Shown one piece after another: positions 12,401 to 24,278 of a DNA stretch of 64,000 bases. The stretch is from assembly GCA_949361645.1 (NCBI GenBank), contig OX442418.1:12248632-12312631 (forward strand), given 5' to 3'. The notes under the pieces are model-generated. The model was not told the origin of the DNA. It saw only the letters and a program-made list of their open reading frames with translations, and ran no database searches. How positions within the stretch are numbered: position 1 is the first letter of the stretch; each line of letters starts with the position of its first letter. The translations under genes and the position numbers were made by a program. The stretch is from Spongilla lacustris (Eukaryota; Porifera; Demospongiae; Spongillida; Spongillidae).

Positions 12401-13688
12401 ATGTAATTCTGAGACAATGTAAGAGTCATTGCTAGTTAGTTTATCTTATAATCATTATTATAAGACGTTGCAGGTTATATCAGAAACTGTTAATAACGTT
12501 ATTCCAATAATTTTTAAACACATACTGTGAGGCAATTTCTATTAAAATGTTCTTGGTGTATGCTATATTTCTCTCTTTAAAATTAATGGGACAGAGGGTG
12601 TCATGTTGGAGTATCACATATGCATGAGAATCTCATGTATGGATCATAATATGGCCATGGCATGGGCATCTCATGCTGGAGTAGGGAATCCCACGTTGGT
12701 CTATGGTGTGAAGAGGTCTTGATTAGATCTTTATAAAATCCGTACCAGCAGGAGGTTAGAAGTGGGCCCAGCCTCCAGTGAAGCCGGGGTGAGGCAGGAC
12801 ATGTATGGGAGACTAAGCCTGACCTTGGGGAAGGAAAATGCTCACAATTGCAAGATCCAGCTGGCCTGCTAGCTGATCCCTTGTGTGCATTATCTTGTAC
12901 TATATGTGCTATTGATGTACTCCAATACACCAATACACTACCTGCTAAATGTAATGTAATCCTAGGATTACTATAGTATGGCAGCTACATCGTCAAAATG
13001 AAATTTGTCCATATAAGGTCCTGGAAAACTGAGTCTATATAATTATGTCATAAAGCACTATGTCCATATAAGGTCACGAAGCATCCATATTAGATCATGG
13101 TGCACTGTTTCCATATAAGGCCATGAAGCACACTGTGTCTATACAGGGCAGATGTAGAATAAAAGGTTCACATTTTGCAGTGTCCCACACACCAATTCAA
13201 TGACTCAACAACAAATGAACACACCCATCGCAAATTAAAGCTTGTCATTTTTGCTGCACTTTCTATCTTCCATGACCTTGCAATTGTAACACATGCAGGC
13301 ACGTTAGTTGTCATCAGGCTCATCTGGTGTGCATGACCACAACCCTACCCCAGATCATAACTGCTCAATTCACCAATCTTACTGGAAGCAGGTATGACAG
13401 CATGCAGGTGTAGCTCCCAAGGCCCCAAGATAAAGGAACATGCACAACCTCACAAACAGTAATTGCGGCTGCCTTGCTTGACACTTGGGAGCAACATGGA
13501 TATATGATTTATTTATTTATTTTAACTTTCGGACAGTTCAATCATATATACTTTCATTGCTTGTCAAGCTGAAGATAATATATACATAGACACTTACACA
13601 GATAATATACACATGCACACTTACACAGATTACACTATAACATATCATATATTACAGATTAACAATAAATACACACTAACATATGTGA
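12401..13688. other. Intergenic sequence, no supported gene
   Basis: Mostly AT-rich. One stretch at 13009-13145 repeats the phrase CCATATAAGG four times in degenerate form. The open frame on - at 12601-12933 has unusual composition but matches nothing I recognise. Confidence 0.4.
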
Positions 13689-14002
13689 TCAAACCAGCCT
13701 GCCCTCATGTACTGCTAGGGCCAGATCATAATAAACTGGGTGGTGGTAAGAAGACCTACTTCCTTGCAGGCACATGATAGCCCTGTGCAGTATGGCAAAT
13801 GACAGACGATCGCGACATCTCAGCCAGCCCATAATGAGGGAATATGCTTTGTCTTGTTTTTCAGATAGCAGGTCAGCTAACAATTTGTAAAAAGTGGTAG
13901 CTTCTCTCCCCATTGCACCCGAGGTAGAAAAAACAAGTGGTGTGAAGACGCCATGTTAAGCATCTCGTATGCGTTGTCCATATTCCCTTTTCTTGGCTTG
14001 CT
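13689..14002 (-). pseudogene. Retroelement reverse-transcriptase C-terminal tail, remnant 1
   Basis: Read on the - strand, the segment gives KKREYGQRIRDA, an in-frame stop, then HGVFTPLVF, MGREATTFY and ADLLSEKQ. Recognisable later words are LSFAILHRAIMCLQGSR. This is the C-terminal signature commonly found after the RT domain in invertebrate retroelement proteins. The catalytic RT region is absent and at least one stop interrupts the frame. The exact retroelement class cannot be assigned from this piece. Confidence 0.6.
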
Positions 14003-14830
14003 TGTTTTGTTCAAGTCGCCAGACCGTTAACTTTAAGTGAACAAAAAAGCTCGTAGTTCTCGTTCCCAGCCGTAATTTGTCCATAGTCGTCGTCGTCGTC
14101 GTCGTCGTCTTTATGGGTGAGTATAACTCGAGATAGGAAAGGTTTTAATGAGCGCCAGTTATACCAAAACCGTAGAATTTCCTGACAATACATCTTCAGG
14201 TATCAGATATATAAATAAAGCATGTAAGTGATGTATAATATCTATGATGTAACCGATATACGTAATTTGCAGCTGTTCTCGTGCGCCAAGATATACGTAA
14301 TCGCTACGTAATATAGAGTTAGCTATATTAAAACCGTTTCCATGACAATGATTCACGTATAATTAGAATTGTGTATCGTATGATTGGAGCAGGTGGGAGT
14401 TTCATTTGTGTGTTTAGTTTTGCTCACCACTTTTAGCTAGCGAAGTAGTTTTTGTCAAAATGCCTTTACGGCTACGAAAGAGGAAAGCTAAGCGACGAGA
14501 TGAATACCTCCTAAATCGAGACTATGAGTTAGAGTCCTCCCGAATACTGATGCTGAACAAAGGCGGGCGTCTGCTCGTGACATGTACAGAGCAAATCTGG
14601 AGTCGAACCGAGCTTCTAAGAGGTGGCAACAGGAAAAGAATTTTTTGCGGTGCGAGCTTCTAAGATGCGACGTTATGATCAGACGAGAAACGAGCTTCTA
14701 AGAGGGAAAGCTTGGCGCGCGAGTTTCGAACTAATGCCACAGCTGCAAATGTAACATCTAGGCAATAAACATGGGAATTACAACGGCTGGATTTTATCGT
14801 ACAATCGTATTTACTTCTACATATAAAAAA
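14003..14830. mobile_element. Repeat family B, copy 1
   Basis: Matches 53283-54177 over almost its full length, including TTGTTCAAGTCG at the left end, a GTC triplet run and ACAACGGCTGGATTTTATCG near the right end. An open frame begins at 14460 (MPLRLRKRKAKRRDEY). The other copy carries the same start but has stops, so any protein is decayed. The following words (RASARDMYRANLES-type in the second copy) resemble repetitive basic segments of sponge helicase/transposon proteins; this is a weak resemblance only. Confidence 0.65.
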
Positions 14831-15740
14831 CATTCTCTCTGAGAAAGTTAGTGGTATCATAGATATTAGAGTAGAAGGATTGGAAACGGAGCACGTGAGC
14901 CATAGAGCCCTGTACATTGCAAAGCGCGGACTCCGCGATGGTGCTAATTCGATGAAGTAACGCCTCGCCCCTCTTGAGAAGAAAGTAAGTTGCGTGCGGG
15001 CAAACTTATCGCCATGTTTATAGCCCTTTTAGAACCCAAGATACAAAATTTTGAGGGCTTACCATATTATTAACAACTAACCGATACAACTCCCCTAAAC
15101 TTGTCTTTCTTTATAAAGAAATACCATGGCCAGATGCAGATTTTTTTTTTACGTACAGTGAGATGTGTTTAAAGCGTTTAGGTTGGAGGGTCTTTGACTT
15201 ACTCCACATTTTAAGTTTTTGACATCGCCACCGATAACACTACCCTGGTTAAGCTTTTATGTCGATTGATACATTTTTTCCAGATAGCTACACCAATTCT
15301 ACGTACAGTAGGCACCATTCGCCCGTGACCAAGCTCTGGGTTTGGTCGTGAAAAAAAGTCAAAACGGGTGATCCATTTTGATAATGCCGTAATATTACCA
15401 GGGTCTACTCACTATTGTACCATGAAGACTATTAACAACCGTTCCCACAACTTCTCGATCTTTTTCCATGGGTTTGCTTTGTTTTGTGATTGTCTACATG
15501 GCTTGAATGATCGTTTTTGTCTGATTCAGCATAGGGTATATACCAGGACCTGCCATAAGCGGTCTGAGTACGAGGAACATCACGGATCCTGCGCATGAAG
15601 TAGTGTTAATTGAGTCCGTTTCATATAGGATTTGAAGGCAATAGTGGTGTAAAAAGGAAGGGAACAAGGGATTCAGTGGAGATACGATAATGATTTAGCA
15701 CTGTATAGAACGTCATTACAATTATGTTGCTAAATATCGA
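14831..15740. mobile_element. MITE family A, copy 3, split by an insertion of about 770 bases
   Basis: Bases 14831-14857 are the family A left terminus (CATTCTCTCTGAGAAAGTTA and on to GTGGTAT). The family sequence resumes at about 15628 (ATAGGATTTGAAGGCAATAG) and continues to the loop near 15737, where a minisatellite takes over. Intact copies have these two parts directly joined. The 770 bases between them are AT-rich with no recognised gene. Confidence 0.65.
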
Positions 15741-16360
15741 TGCACACCCATCCAATGCCCTCCATGTACAACCATCCAATGCCCCCCATGTACACCCACC
15801 ATGTACACCCATTCAATGTCCCCATGCACACCCATCCAATGCCCCCAAGTACACCCTTCCAATGCCCCCATGTACACCATCCAATGCCCTCCATGTACAC
15901 CCATCGAATGCCCCCTTGTACTCCCATCCAATGCCCCTTATGTACACCCATCCAATGCTCCATGTACGCCCATCCAATGCCCCCCTTGTACACCCATCCA
16001 ATGCCCTCCATGTACACCCATCCAATGCCGTCCATGTACATCCATCCAATGCCCCCTTGTACACCCATCCAATGTCCCCCATGCCCCCATGTACACCTTC
16101 CAATGCCCCCCATGTACACCACCCATCCAATGCCCCCATGTACATGTACACCATCCAATGCCCTCCATCCAATGCCACCTTGTACACCCATTCAATGCCC
16201 CCTTGTACACCCTTCCAATGCCCCCAATGCACACCATCCAATGCCGTCCATGTACACCCATCCAATGCCCCCCATGTACACCCATCCAATGCCACCCATG
16301 TACACCTATCCGATGCCCCATGCACACACACACCCATCCAATGCCCCTATGTACACTCAT
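15741..16360. repeat. 23-24 bp minisatellite (CCATCCAATGCCCCCATGTACA type)
   Basis: About 26 imperfect tandem copies with units of 22-26 bases. It starts immediately after the loop of a split MITE, so the array probably grew inside the element. The long open frames on both strands come only from the repeat. Confidence 0.9.
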
Positions 16361-16459
16361 CCAGGCTTGTGGGGTGATCATTTCAGGTTTATGATGGTCT
16401 ATGGTGAGCTGTGCCATCTATTGCTGTACCCATATGAAGTTGCATAGAGTGAGGGATAC

Positions 16460-16888
16460 TTAGAAGAAATCATTTGCATACCTTATAAGTACATGTGTAA
16501 CTAGCTGAACATACATGTAGCACTTGAAGTGATTCTCAGCTCTTTTGCCGCAAGACACGTGAGCTTTAATTAAGCACAAGGTGCAAAACATTTGGGGGTG
16601 GATCTCAGGTGTATCAACAAGAATGTTGATGTTAAAAGCCTCAAGAAACGTGTCAGCATAGGAGATACACCTGTATGGTGGTTCTGGTTTTACTGCTCTC
16701 CCCTTTGCTTTGATCCCTCTATGCAATTTGCACCCGCACACTCGGCACAGATCATCTAGTGCTGCACTTCCATACTTGTGGTGTGCGTTTTTCACAATTT
16801 GGGTATGTGTGTTATAATAATTATAGCAGGGCGTAGGAGACGCGGCACCACGGACTGAAAACATATTCTTACCTGGCAAAGATACCAC
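16460..16888 (-). CDS. RAG1 N-terminal-like zinc-binding domain, single exon or fragment
   Basis: The frame encodes up to 142 residues. Its core reads LCRVCGCKL, a spacer with YRCISYADTFLEAFNINI, then DTPEIHP and FCTLC. This order (CxxC, spacer, an F-I-I-D core, then HPxxFCxxC) is the arrangement of the zinc-binding N-terminal region of vertebrate RAG1 and of mobile elements described in molluscs (N-RAG-TP). No RAG1 catalytic core, RAG2 or terminal inverted repeat is seen. The C-terminal part after the zinc motif runs into ordinary non-coding-looking sequence, and the flank is a minisatellite. It could be a fragment of a transposon-derived gene. Start and splice sites are uncertain. Confidence 0.45.
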   Translation of the reverse strand: MVSLPGKNMFSVRGAASPTPCYNYYNTHTQIVKNAHHKYGSAALDDLCRVCGCKLHRGIKAKGRAVKPEPPYRCISYADTFLEAFNINILVDTPEIHPQMFCTLCLIKAHVSCGKRAENHFKCYMYVQLVTHVLIRYANDFF

Positions 16889-19455
16889 TATAAGCTGTTT
16901 TTTTTACCGACAGCACTTATAAGGGCGGGAAAAAAGCTACACAGTCGTGATTTTATGCTACTTTTCCCGCCTAAAAAGAACCATCTTATGCGCGGAACGA
17001 AATGCAGTGCGCCACTCGAGGTTAATGGGTGCGTGAGGCTAAATCTAATAAGAGGACTAGTTCTAGTTACCAATTTTATTCTCATTAGATCGATTGGCTG
17101 CGGAAACCTTAAGTTGAAGCTTTAATGAGCTTGTAAAGGGAAAGCGGTTGTTAAACCGTAAATCTTTTTCCTGTGCTCTAATTATGACCCTTTTTGTCCA
17201 GTTGTGTTGCGTAGTGCCATATCGGATCAGAATTTTGAAGATGTCAATTGAGGAGGTATTTTTTAGTTGCAATTGTACTGCTGTACACGTGTATTATCCT
17301 AGTGCAGTAACCGAGACACAAATAACTATGTTAGTACACTCAATCGTAGTAAGTTATAGTCTCACCTGGTTCCCAAATTACCTTTGTCGTGCATTGTGAT
17401 CGAGGCAGGACCGTGGCTATAGAAAAGAGTTTTTAAAAATCGCCAAACGAATACGTTACTGGTACTAGAGCTCGATCGAGATGATCGGTTATTAAGTAGT
17501 GTTCGCCACCCGCGAGTACCGATATCGGTTTTTTTACATTTTTTTTTTAAAAAAAAGGACGGGTAGTGCTTCAAACATACTTGGTTTCAAGAGATCCTCA
17601 GTCCTAATTCTACACTATTATCGCTTCGTTTCTCCAAAAAGTGTTCCAAACATGCAAAATAAAACAGTGGTTTTATCCAATTAAGCGTACTTCAGGTATA
17701 GTCGCCACCGCTTTCGCCACGTCGATTTTGCAGTGTTCGCCACCCCCTGTATTTCGTTGTTGCGAAGTGTAACAAAAGTGGTTTTTACATAGGACGTTGC
17801 TAAAACAAGTAAGCTTGTTCACTGTAGCCCTTTAAACGCCCTGGGAGTCTTTCTTTGCGATGCTAGTATTTTTTTGGATAGAACGGCTTCCATTTGTACA
17901 TCCGTGGCTTGCAGTTAGTTAAAACATACAGATCCAAGGGCTCGAGTTGGCTCAAGCAACTGAACTGAGTTTAATTAGAAGGCCAGAAACAAAAAGAAAC
18001 CATTTGAAGCATGAAGTGTCAGGAAAAAAAAATATTTATGCACATCCCATTACGTGTGTATGGGAAAGAAGGCCACACCCCCATGGCGAACACTCCTTCC
18101 CAACATGAACAGCTTACAGTACAATTGGTAGCAAACATTTATAGGCCTAATGGTAGCTATTTTGACTATTCTCACTTCGTCATTTCAGAAAGTTTGAGTA
18201 GTCGCCAGGGGTGGCGACTACTGCTTAATAGCGTAATTTACGATTGGAGTCTCCGCCACCCGCCCTAATTCCCAAGCTAGTAAGTTTCATAACAAATAGA
18301 ACTACATATATTGTACAGAAATCACCACTCTTCTCTAATAACAAGATCTTAAACAGATCATGACTACGTATTTTACGGACAGCGACTTGCACCAGGTAAA
18401 CACACTTCCAATTGCGCGTTGTTTACCGCACCACTTTTGCCGAAAATTGAGGTAGCTTAGTTTTTGATATTTTTTTGTAAGAACCGAAATAACTAATAGA
18501 ACTTCAATTGTGGGCCGTAATCACAGACTCCAAGTACTAATATTTCCATATTTTGCTGCGATATTAAAACGCCAGGTAAGCCCTAGCGCGGCGTTTGAAG
18601 TAAGTTAAGGGTGGCGAACACTCCCCCCTGGCGAAATTACCTTAATTTAATACCCTATTTTGCTCACACGTGTCGTGCGGTACATATTCTTTTTAAAACA
18701 TGGCGGAAACAATTTAAAAAAAACAACGTTAGTCTTATAAGCCCAGAAATCCCACTATAACCTTTGACAAACCCTGATTAATATTTATTTGCTAAGATGC
18801 CGGCACTCATGGATACACAAGAATGTTGCATGTTGCCATCAGTGGGATCTGCCAAAACGGTTTCTGAAATCAACACAACAGGTTGACCTAACCTACATTC
18901 TACAATGATATTGTACCATGAGACCAATAAAGAATTTTTGTCCCATGTGATGGATGTTAGCTACCTTTGAAAACAGGTTTACTGATATGTGTTTTGTCTT
19001 GTCTTTGTACACAACCTGGTGAAATTGATGCCCTTAAATAAATAAAGAATAAAACCTACATATAACTGTATGTCAGGTGGTCCATTTCGGTTTTAGGCCA
19101 CTACCACACTTTTCACACCGCCAATAATATATTATCAGTATGTTGTATGTATGTTACCAGGATGCTGTACTTATTTTACAAGTATGTTGTACTGATGAGT
19201 ATGTTATCAGGATGTTGTACTGATGTTGTCAGTATGTTGTACTAATGAGTAATTAAGTGTTACCAGTATGTTGTACTTAATCACATGTAATTGGAAACAC
19301 TAAAAGACACTGTATTTAGGATAAACATTTAAAGTCCTATGTGTAGAAAATAAAGTCAGAATGAAAGAAAACACAAAGTTCAATATACATTGTGAAAAAT
19401 AAAAGAATAAAAAATTATAATAATAATAAAATGTCACTTTGTTGTCAGTGTGCAA
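16889..19455. other. Non-coding stretch with clustered GTTCGCCACC motifs
   Basis: No convincing gene. Between 17500 and 18640 the word GTTCGCCACC or its complement, or close variants, appears about eight times (near 17501, 17701, 17712, 17735, 18083, 18201-18218, 18252 and 18609-18636). One of these is the palindrome GTCGCCAGGGGTGGCGAC. The rest is AT-rich. A degenerate tandem repeat based on AGTATGTTGTACTGATG lies at 19135-19280. Confidence 0.5.
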
Positions 19456-19459
19456 AAAG

Positions 19460-19870
19460 TGCTGCTCCATCTAGAGCCGCACAAACACAGGCTAGCAGAT
19501 CTCAAGATTGCAAAAGATAGCCTCATTCTGACAAAACGTACTATTTCTGAGTAAGACCTTCCATTTCTTTGCAAGGCTATCAGCTATATGCTTCATAAAA
19601 TGGTTTGCCTCTCTGTGTAGGAGTCCATCCACTGAAACAACAAAGGATGTAAATTGACCACGTCGACCTTCAACAGCTTTCTGATAAAACCTTTTCTTTT
19701 CTTTTGCTGCACTTTCAAATTAAGACTGCCTCTGGAGTATGGTGTTTATATGACAGGCCGAGGCATCAGTATCAATTATGTGAATGTCAAACAACGCCTC
19801 TGTCGGTGGTGACCACACTCCTCAGTAAGTTTATCATTTCTATGAGTAGAAATGATAAACACAAGTACAA
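19460..19870 (-). pseudogene. Retroelement reverse-transcriptase C-terminal tail, remnant 2
   Basis: On the - strand, pieces in different frames read EALFDIHIIDTDAS, then GRRGQFTSFVVSVDG, then SYSEIVRFVRMRLSFAILRS followed by LCGSR. These are consecutive parts of the tail after the RT domain of invertebrate retroelements. Frame changes between the pieces show that it is dead. It lies next to a decayed transposase on the same strand. Confidence 0.6.
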
Positions 19871-20019
19871 ATTACTGATATTACCAGTAACATAACTGTA
19901 TTTGGGTGAAATTGAACAATACACTGCTTTAGTACCTCGCAATCAACATGTAAATTAAATTATGAAGCAGACAGTTAAATCCTTGGTGCATACAATTGTA
20001 ATGCGGTAAAATTTATTGA

Positions 20020-21010
20020 CCTGGTTGTGCAGAGGATGTCAGTGCAACACATGGATGTGGAAGTTTTCTAGAAAAACACCAGCACCAAGAGGCAGAGCAC
20101 TGCTTCATATGCAGATAGTAACGTGCTGTAGACATAATGGGAAGAAACCCAGAAACTAGCAATGGAAATAGGTGTGTACTGGTAGCAAGTTACTGTTTCA
20201 CACGTTGGGTAGAAGCATGCGGTATTCCAAATTAAGAAGCTAGTATAACAGTTCAAAAGTTTCCTAGTCCAAAAAAGAAATCAAATTATTCCATTTGTGC
20301 AATGATCTTGTGCCTTCATCTCAGTGTCTTGCATAGCATCCTTGGCAGCGTCCCATTTCTGCATTAATGCGTTGTAATTATCAGCAATCAATGCCAGTGC
20401 TTCAGCAAGGACTGTGCACCACGTTGGGCAAAGACTTCTAATTCCTCATAATCCAGGGCAACATGTTCCTTTAACGTCTGACAAAAAAGGTTTCACATTT
20501 GGATGATCTCTTACCCTTTAGCATATTTAGTGTTGTGAAATTCAAAACATGACCAAGCAATTGGGGAAGAGTGCCTTAGGGCCATCTGCTAAACTTTTAG
20601 TTGCTAGGCTGTACATTCTGATTGGCTCTTCATGAACATCTAATTTATCATCTACGTAACTCAGTATTAGACAGGTCTGTTGTCTCATCTACCATGATTG
20701 AGTACCACACTAAATTTCTAGGTATGTCTAAGGTGATTTCCCTCAGGATCTTTAATGCCATGATACTGGGCATCTTAATTTGGATATCTGGAGAGACAAA
20801 CTTATATTTCACCATCCATCTGAGAAGGCTTGGTTTGTCATCAGTTATTGTTCTAAGCAGTTGCAAGAGGTTGGAGTTGGATTCTCCATAATCCTTCTTG
20901 TGGCATTGTGACCGCGCAAAGCTAGACCTTGTCTGCCAAAGGTTACCGAACACTACTAAGTATAACCTTCGGCATTTCTCTGCTTTCAGCTTTCTCCTTT
21001 GCATGAGATG
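20020..21010 (-). pseudogene. hAT-like (DUF4371-type) transposase, decayed
   Basis: The best-preserved part (21004-20648) reads KKDYGESNSNLLQLL, KMPSIMALKILREI and SIMVDETTDLSN. The last phrase matches the conserved region around the catalytic aspartate of DUF4371/hAT-like transposases. Downstream pieces in other frames recall the CxxH-type segment (NCLVMF in place of a CHGHVLN-type motif) and WDAAKDAMQ. Multiple stops and frame breaks; no terminal inverted repeats were identified. Confidence 0.6.
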
Positions 21011-21139
21011 GGTTTAGAAGTTTTCCAACATCCCTGGTAGTAGCTGAAATTGATACAGCCAGCATTGTTTCATGATGAGATTAAGTTGTGTGTTGATGAT
21101 TTTCAAACTTCATAATTCGTTTTCTGGCAGTGACATGAT

Positions 21140-23580
21140 CAAATTATGCATATAGGATGCACTTTGTAACTATATGTTTGTGGAGGACAATTGTCATGTT
21201 ACTTTAACTGTGTTAGGATCTTTAATTAAGTTTATTAAATCTAATTCCATTGTTGTTTTTGAAGCCATGTACTGGTACATATGTCACATTAAAAGAGTTA
21301 GTGTGTATATACGTATGGTGCTACAGAGTGGGCTTAACCATTCTCATAAGGAATAGTGGAATTAGTGTTATGAAATTGTTGCATTGAGCAGTTTATCATG
21401 TACACACAGTGTCTATTCAGTACATCTTTGCACACACTATGCATCAGATGTACACGTATACACATAGAAGTTGAAAGTATTTAAGTTCAAATAGAATATG
21501 CTGTAGCTTTATATCAATATTATTATTAAAAATACATCATCTCACATTAATATCATGTTTTTCAGCAATTAAAAGTTATATAGCTACTAACTTAATAATA
21601 CTTTTAATTGCGAAACACCGTGGAAGTGTCATGAATGGTTTATCCAACAATTTTGTAAATAAATAGTGCTCTATTTAATGCACAAACACATTTAGATGTA
21701 CCAATTTCCTAGCACCTGTGTGCAGTACCCCACCCCCCACCACTAACTATCCCCATTTTTGGTTTTGGTGTTGCTATGTGAAATGACAGACTTGGCCTCA
21801 TCACAGCCTTGGCCCAGGGGTAATTTATCTTCCTCTCTGTGCTATTGAGAATTTGTATTACCAAGGCTGATTTCATGGACAACCATTCTTTGTTTATAGA
21901 GCATAAAGGAGGATAGACAGCCTTTCAATATTACTGCTAATATTTTAGTCTTTTTAATTCGATCATTCATAACACATGTACATTGTATGCATTAATGGTA
22001 CTTGACTTCATAATTACATCTTTGTTTTTCAAGTATGAGCGAACAGCACTTGATATCATGATATCAAGACATCCAGAAGATATTGCTCAGTTATTTGTTA
22101 AGGTGAGACAAAAATGGCTGGTTGATCCTGCATGCAGCCATGGCCATCTGACAGTTTATTAACTTAGATGGTATTTTGACAGTGGAGGCTCTTTTTACTT
22201 GAACCTTCACATTAATCCTGTCACCTCATTATATACAATAACCGGTCAGTACTGACATCTTTTAAACTATTTCAATGTGTACAAATGTTGTCTTGTAATT
22301 TATCCCACATATCTTTAGCATTGGCTTATGAGATAACAATCATAACATTGCAATATGCTTGCCTTGTGTGCAAGTTTGTACTATTGCTATGCTATGTTCT
22401 GCAGTCTACTGCAGATCTTGTAGGAGGGAATCTTCAAATGGACAAGATCTATACTGCTACTGCATTCAAATTACTTATAGCTCAAAAGAGGGTATTTATT
22501 GCTGAAGAAAGAGCAATAACAGCTGAAACAAGAGCCATTATTGCAGAAGAGAGAGCTGCTACCTCAGAAGAAACAGCTGGTGTCTCTGATAAAACAGCCA
22601 CTAGTGCTGAAGAGAGAGCCATTATGGCTGAAAAGAGAGCAGTTTGTGCTGAAGAAGCAAAAGCTGCTGCTGACAACAGAGCCAACTTGTATGAGGAGAG
22701 GGCTATTTCAGCTGACACACAAGCTGCATTGGCTGAAGACAGAGCCATTGCTGCAGAGAGAAAAGCCACTGCAGCTGAGCAGAGAGCCACTATAGCTGAA
22801 AAAGAGTGTGCTATTGTAAAACAGAGATTGTCTGACACTTTAAAACAAGCTGCTGTAGCTGAAGAGAGCATTAGAACTACAGAAAGAAGGGTCACTATTG
22901 CTGAAGAGAGAGTGTCTGCTGCCAACAAGAAAGCCAATACAGAAGAAAAACGGGCAAATGTGGCAGTAGCAAGGGCTGTTGCAGCAGAGAAGAGGGCCTC
23001 TGTAGCAGAAGAGAGGGCCAAAGTGGTGGAAATGGAGGCCATTGCTGCTGAAAAGAATGTCATTGATACTAATACCAAAATAATGTCATTGGAGGAGAGA
23101 GCCAGCAAAGCTGAAGGTACTGTGGCAATGTTGCAGGAATGTGCACGTATATCTGATAACAGAATAGCAGAGCTTATGCAAACAAATACAGCTTTGGAGC
23201 ATAGGGCCACAGGAGCAGAGCAGCAGATCCAACACCTGACCTTGCAGTGCAAAGACCTGCAAGAGCAGCTTGATAAAGCCAATACTCCTACATGGGTTGT
23301 AAAGAAAGAGGATATTGTGTTGACTGACAAGGAGCTGGGCAGAGGAGGATGGGGTGTGGTGAAGGCAGCAAGGTTCTGTGGGCTTGAGGTGGCGGCTAAA
23401 CTCCTTCATGGTGCAATCCTATCTCCCCACAACCAGCAGTTGTTCATGAGAGAAATGAACATGTCTGCACTGGTAAGTCACCCTAACATAGTACTATTCA
23501 TTGGAGCCACCATGGATCAAGAGTATGTCATCCTAACAGAGCTGATGCACATCTCTCTAAGGATGACAGCTGTTGCCTAG
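21140..23580 (+). pseudogene. Ankyrin/coiled-coil/kinase gene 2, truncated paralogue
   Basis: Segmental duplicate of the 8.15-11.04 kb region, introns included. The last ankyrin exon is kept (22034-22102, phase 0) and joins the large exon 22405-23580 (391 residues). The coiled coil is shorter than in gene 1 because a block of about 30 residues and two of the three 39-residue units are absent. The kinase domain keeps the glycine loop (GRGGWG), VAAK and the alpha-C region but stops right after LMHISLR. The sequence then switches to foreign DNA that adds MTAVA and a stop. Catalytic loop, DFG and APE are all missing. It cannot be an active kinase; it may still express the ankyrin/coiled-coil part. 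The earlier ankyrin exons have not been found in this copy. Confidence 0.75.
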
Positions 23581-23668
23581 AGGACCTCCTACCAGCCCCA
23601 CTGCTGGTGAGGGTGGTACCATCCCTGATCTCTTTCAGAAGGTTGTCAATAACATTATCTCCTGGGAG
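23564..23668 (-). pseudogene. Duplicated INF2 fragment, copy 2
   Basis: Matches the INF2-like last exon near 35155-35255 (GACAGCTGTTGCCTAGAGG, then the [12 protein letters not shown] coding block on the - strand, then TTGTCAATAACATT). It fuses directly to the broken kinase reading frame and supplies that frame's stop codon. It carries more of the formin exon on its left side than copy 1. Confidence 0.75.
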
Positions 23669-24278
23669 AAGGTCACCCTTGTGCTAGGCCAATTATGAGT
23701 GGTGGGGGTCCCCCTTTAGCTAGACCAAGTATGAGCACGGTGGGGGGGGGGGGGGGTGGGGGGGTGGGGGGAGGTCCCATTGTGGTAGGTCAAGTATAAT
23801 ATACTAGTGAACCAAGGTACCTGAGGTATGGCAAGCCCACAATTGCCATGCCCATTGTAATGCCTCAAAAAGTGGTGCTGCACCACCACTGAACCAAGTC
23901 ACGGAAGGGCTTAGCTTGTCTCAGGATATAAGCTTAGCACAAATTTCTCACCAGGTCCAACTGCCATATCACATTGGGGCTGTGAGAATAGACTTCAGCA
24001 CTATGTGGAGAGATTTGTTTATGGTGTTGTAGTGGAATCGAAGAGTCTCCCCTGCCTTCAACCACTTCCTCTTCCACCTGGTGAAATCCATACAGTACTG
24101 ACCTAGAGTAAGTTGATACAAATTTGAGGCCAGTTGATGAGAATTCACAGCAGCTGTACTTCACACAGTACTAATAAATGGCGAGTATGTTTCTAGTGTA
24201 GTACAACATATCTTGGTGAGTCTGACGTTTAGAAAGCACCATTCCAGAAACACATCCTCCTCCCCCTCCTCTCCTCAC
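23669..24278. other. Intergenic, G-rich tract, no supported gene
   Basis: Contains a G-homopolymer-rich run (about 23742-23772). The open frame on - at 23934-24164 matches no family I know. Confidence 0.4.

Noticed and set aside
15724..16447. Several 150-235-residue frames on both strands
   Set aside because: They are translations of the 23-24 bp minisatellite in different frames.
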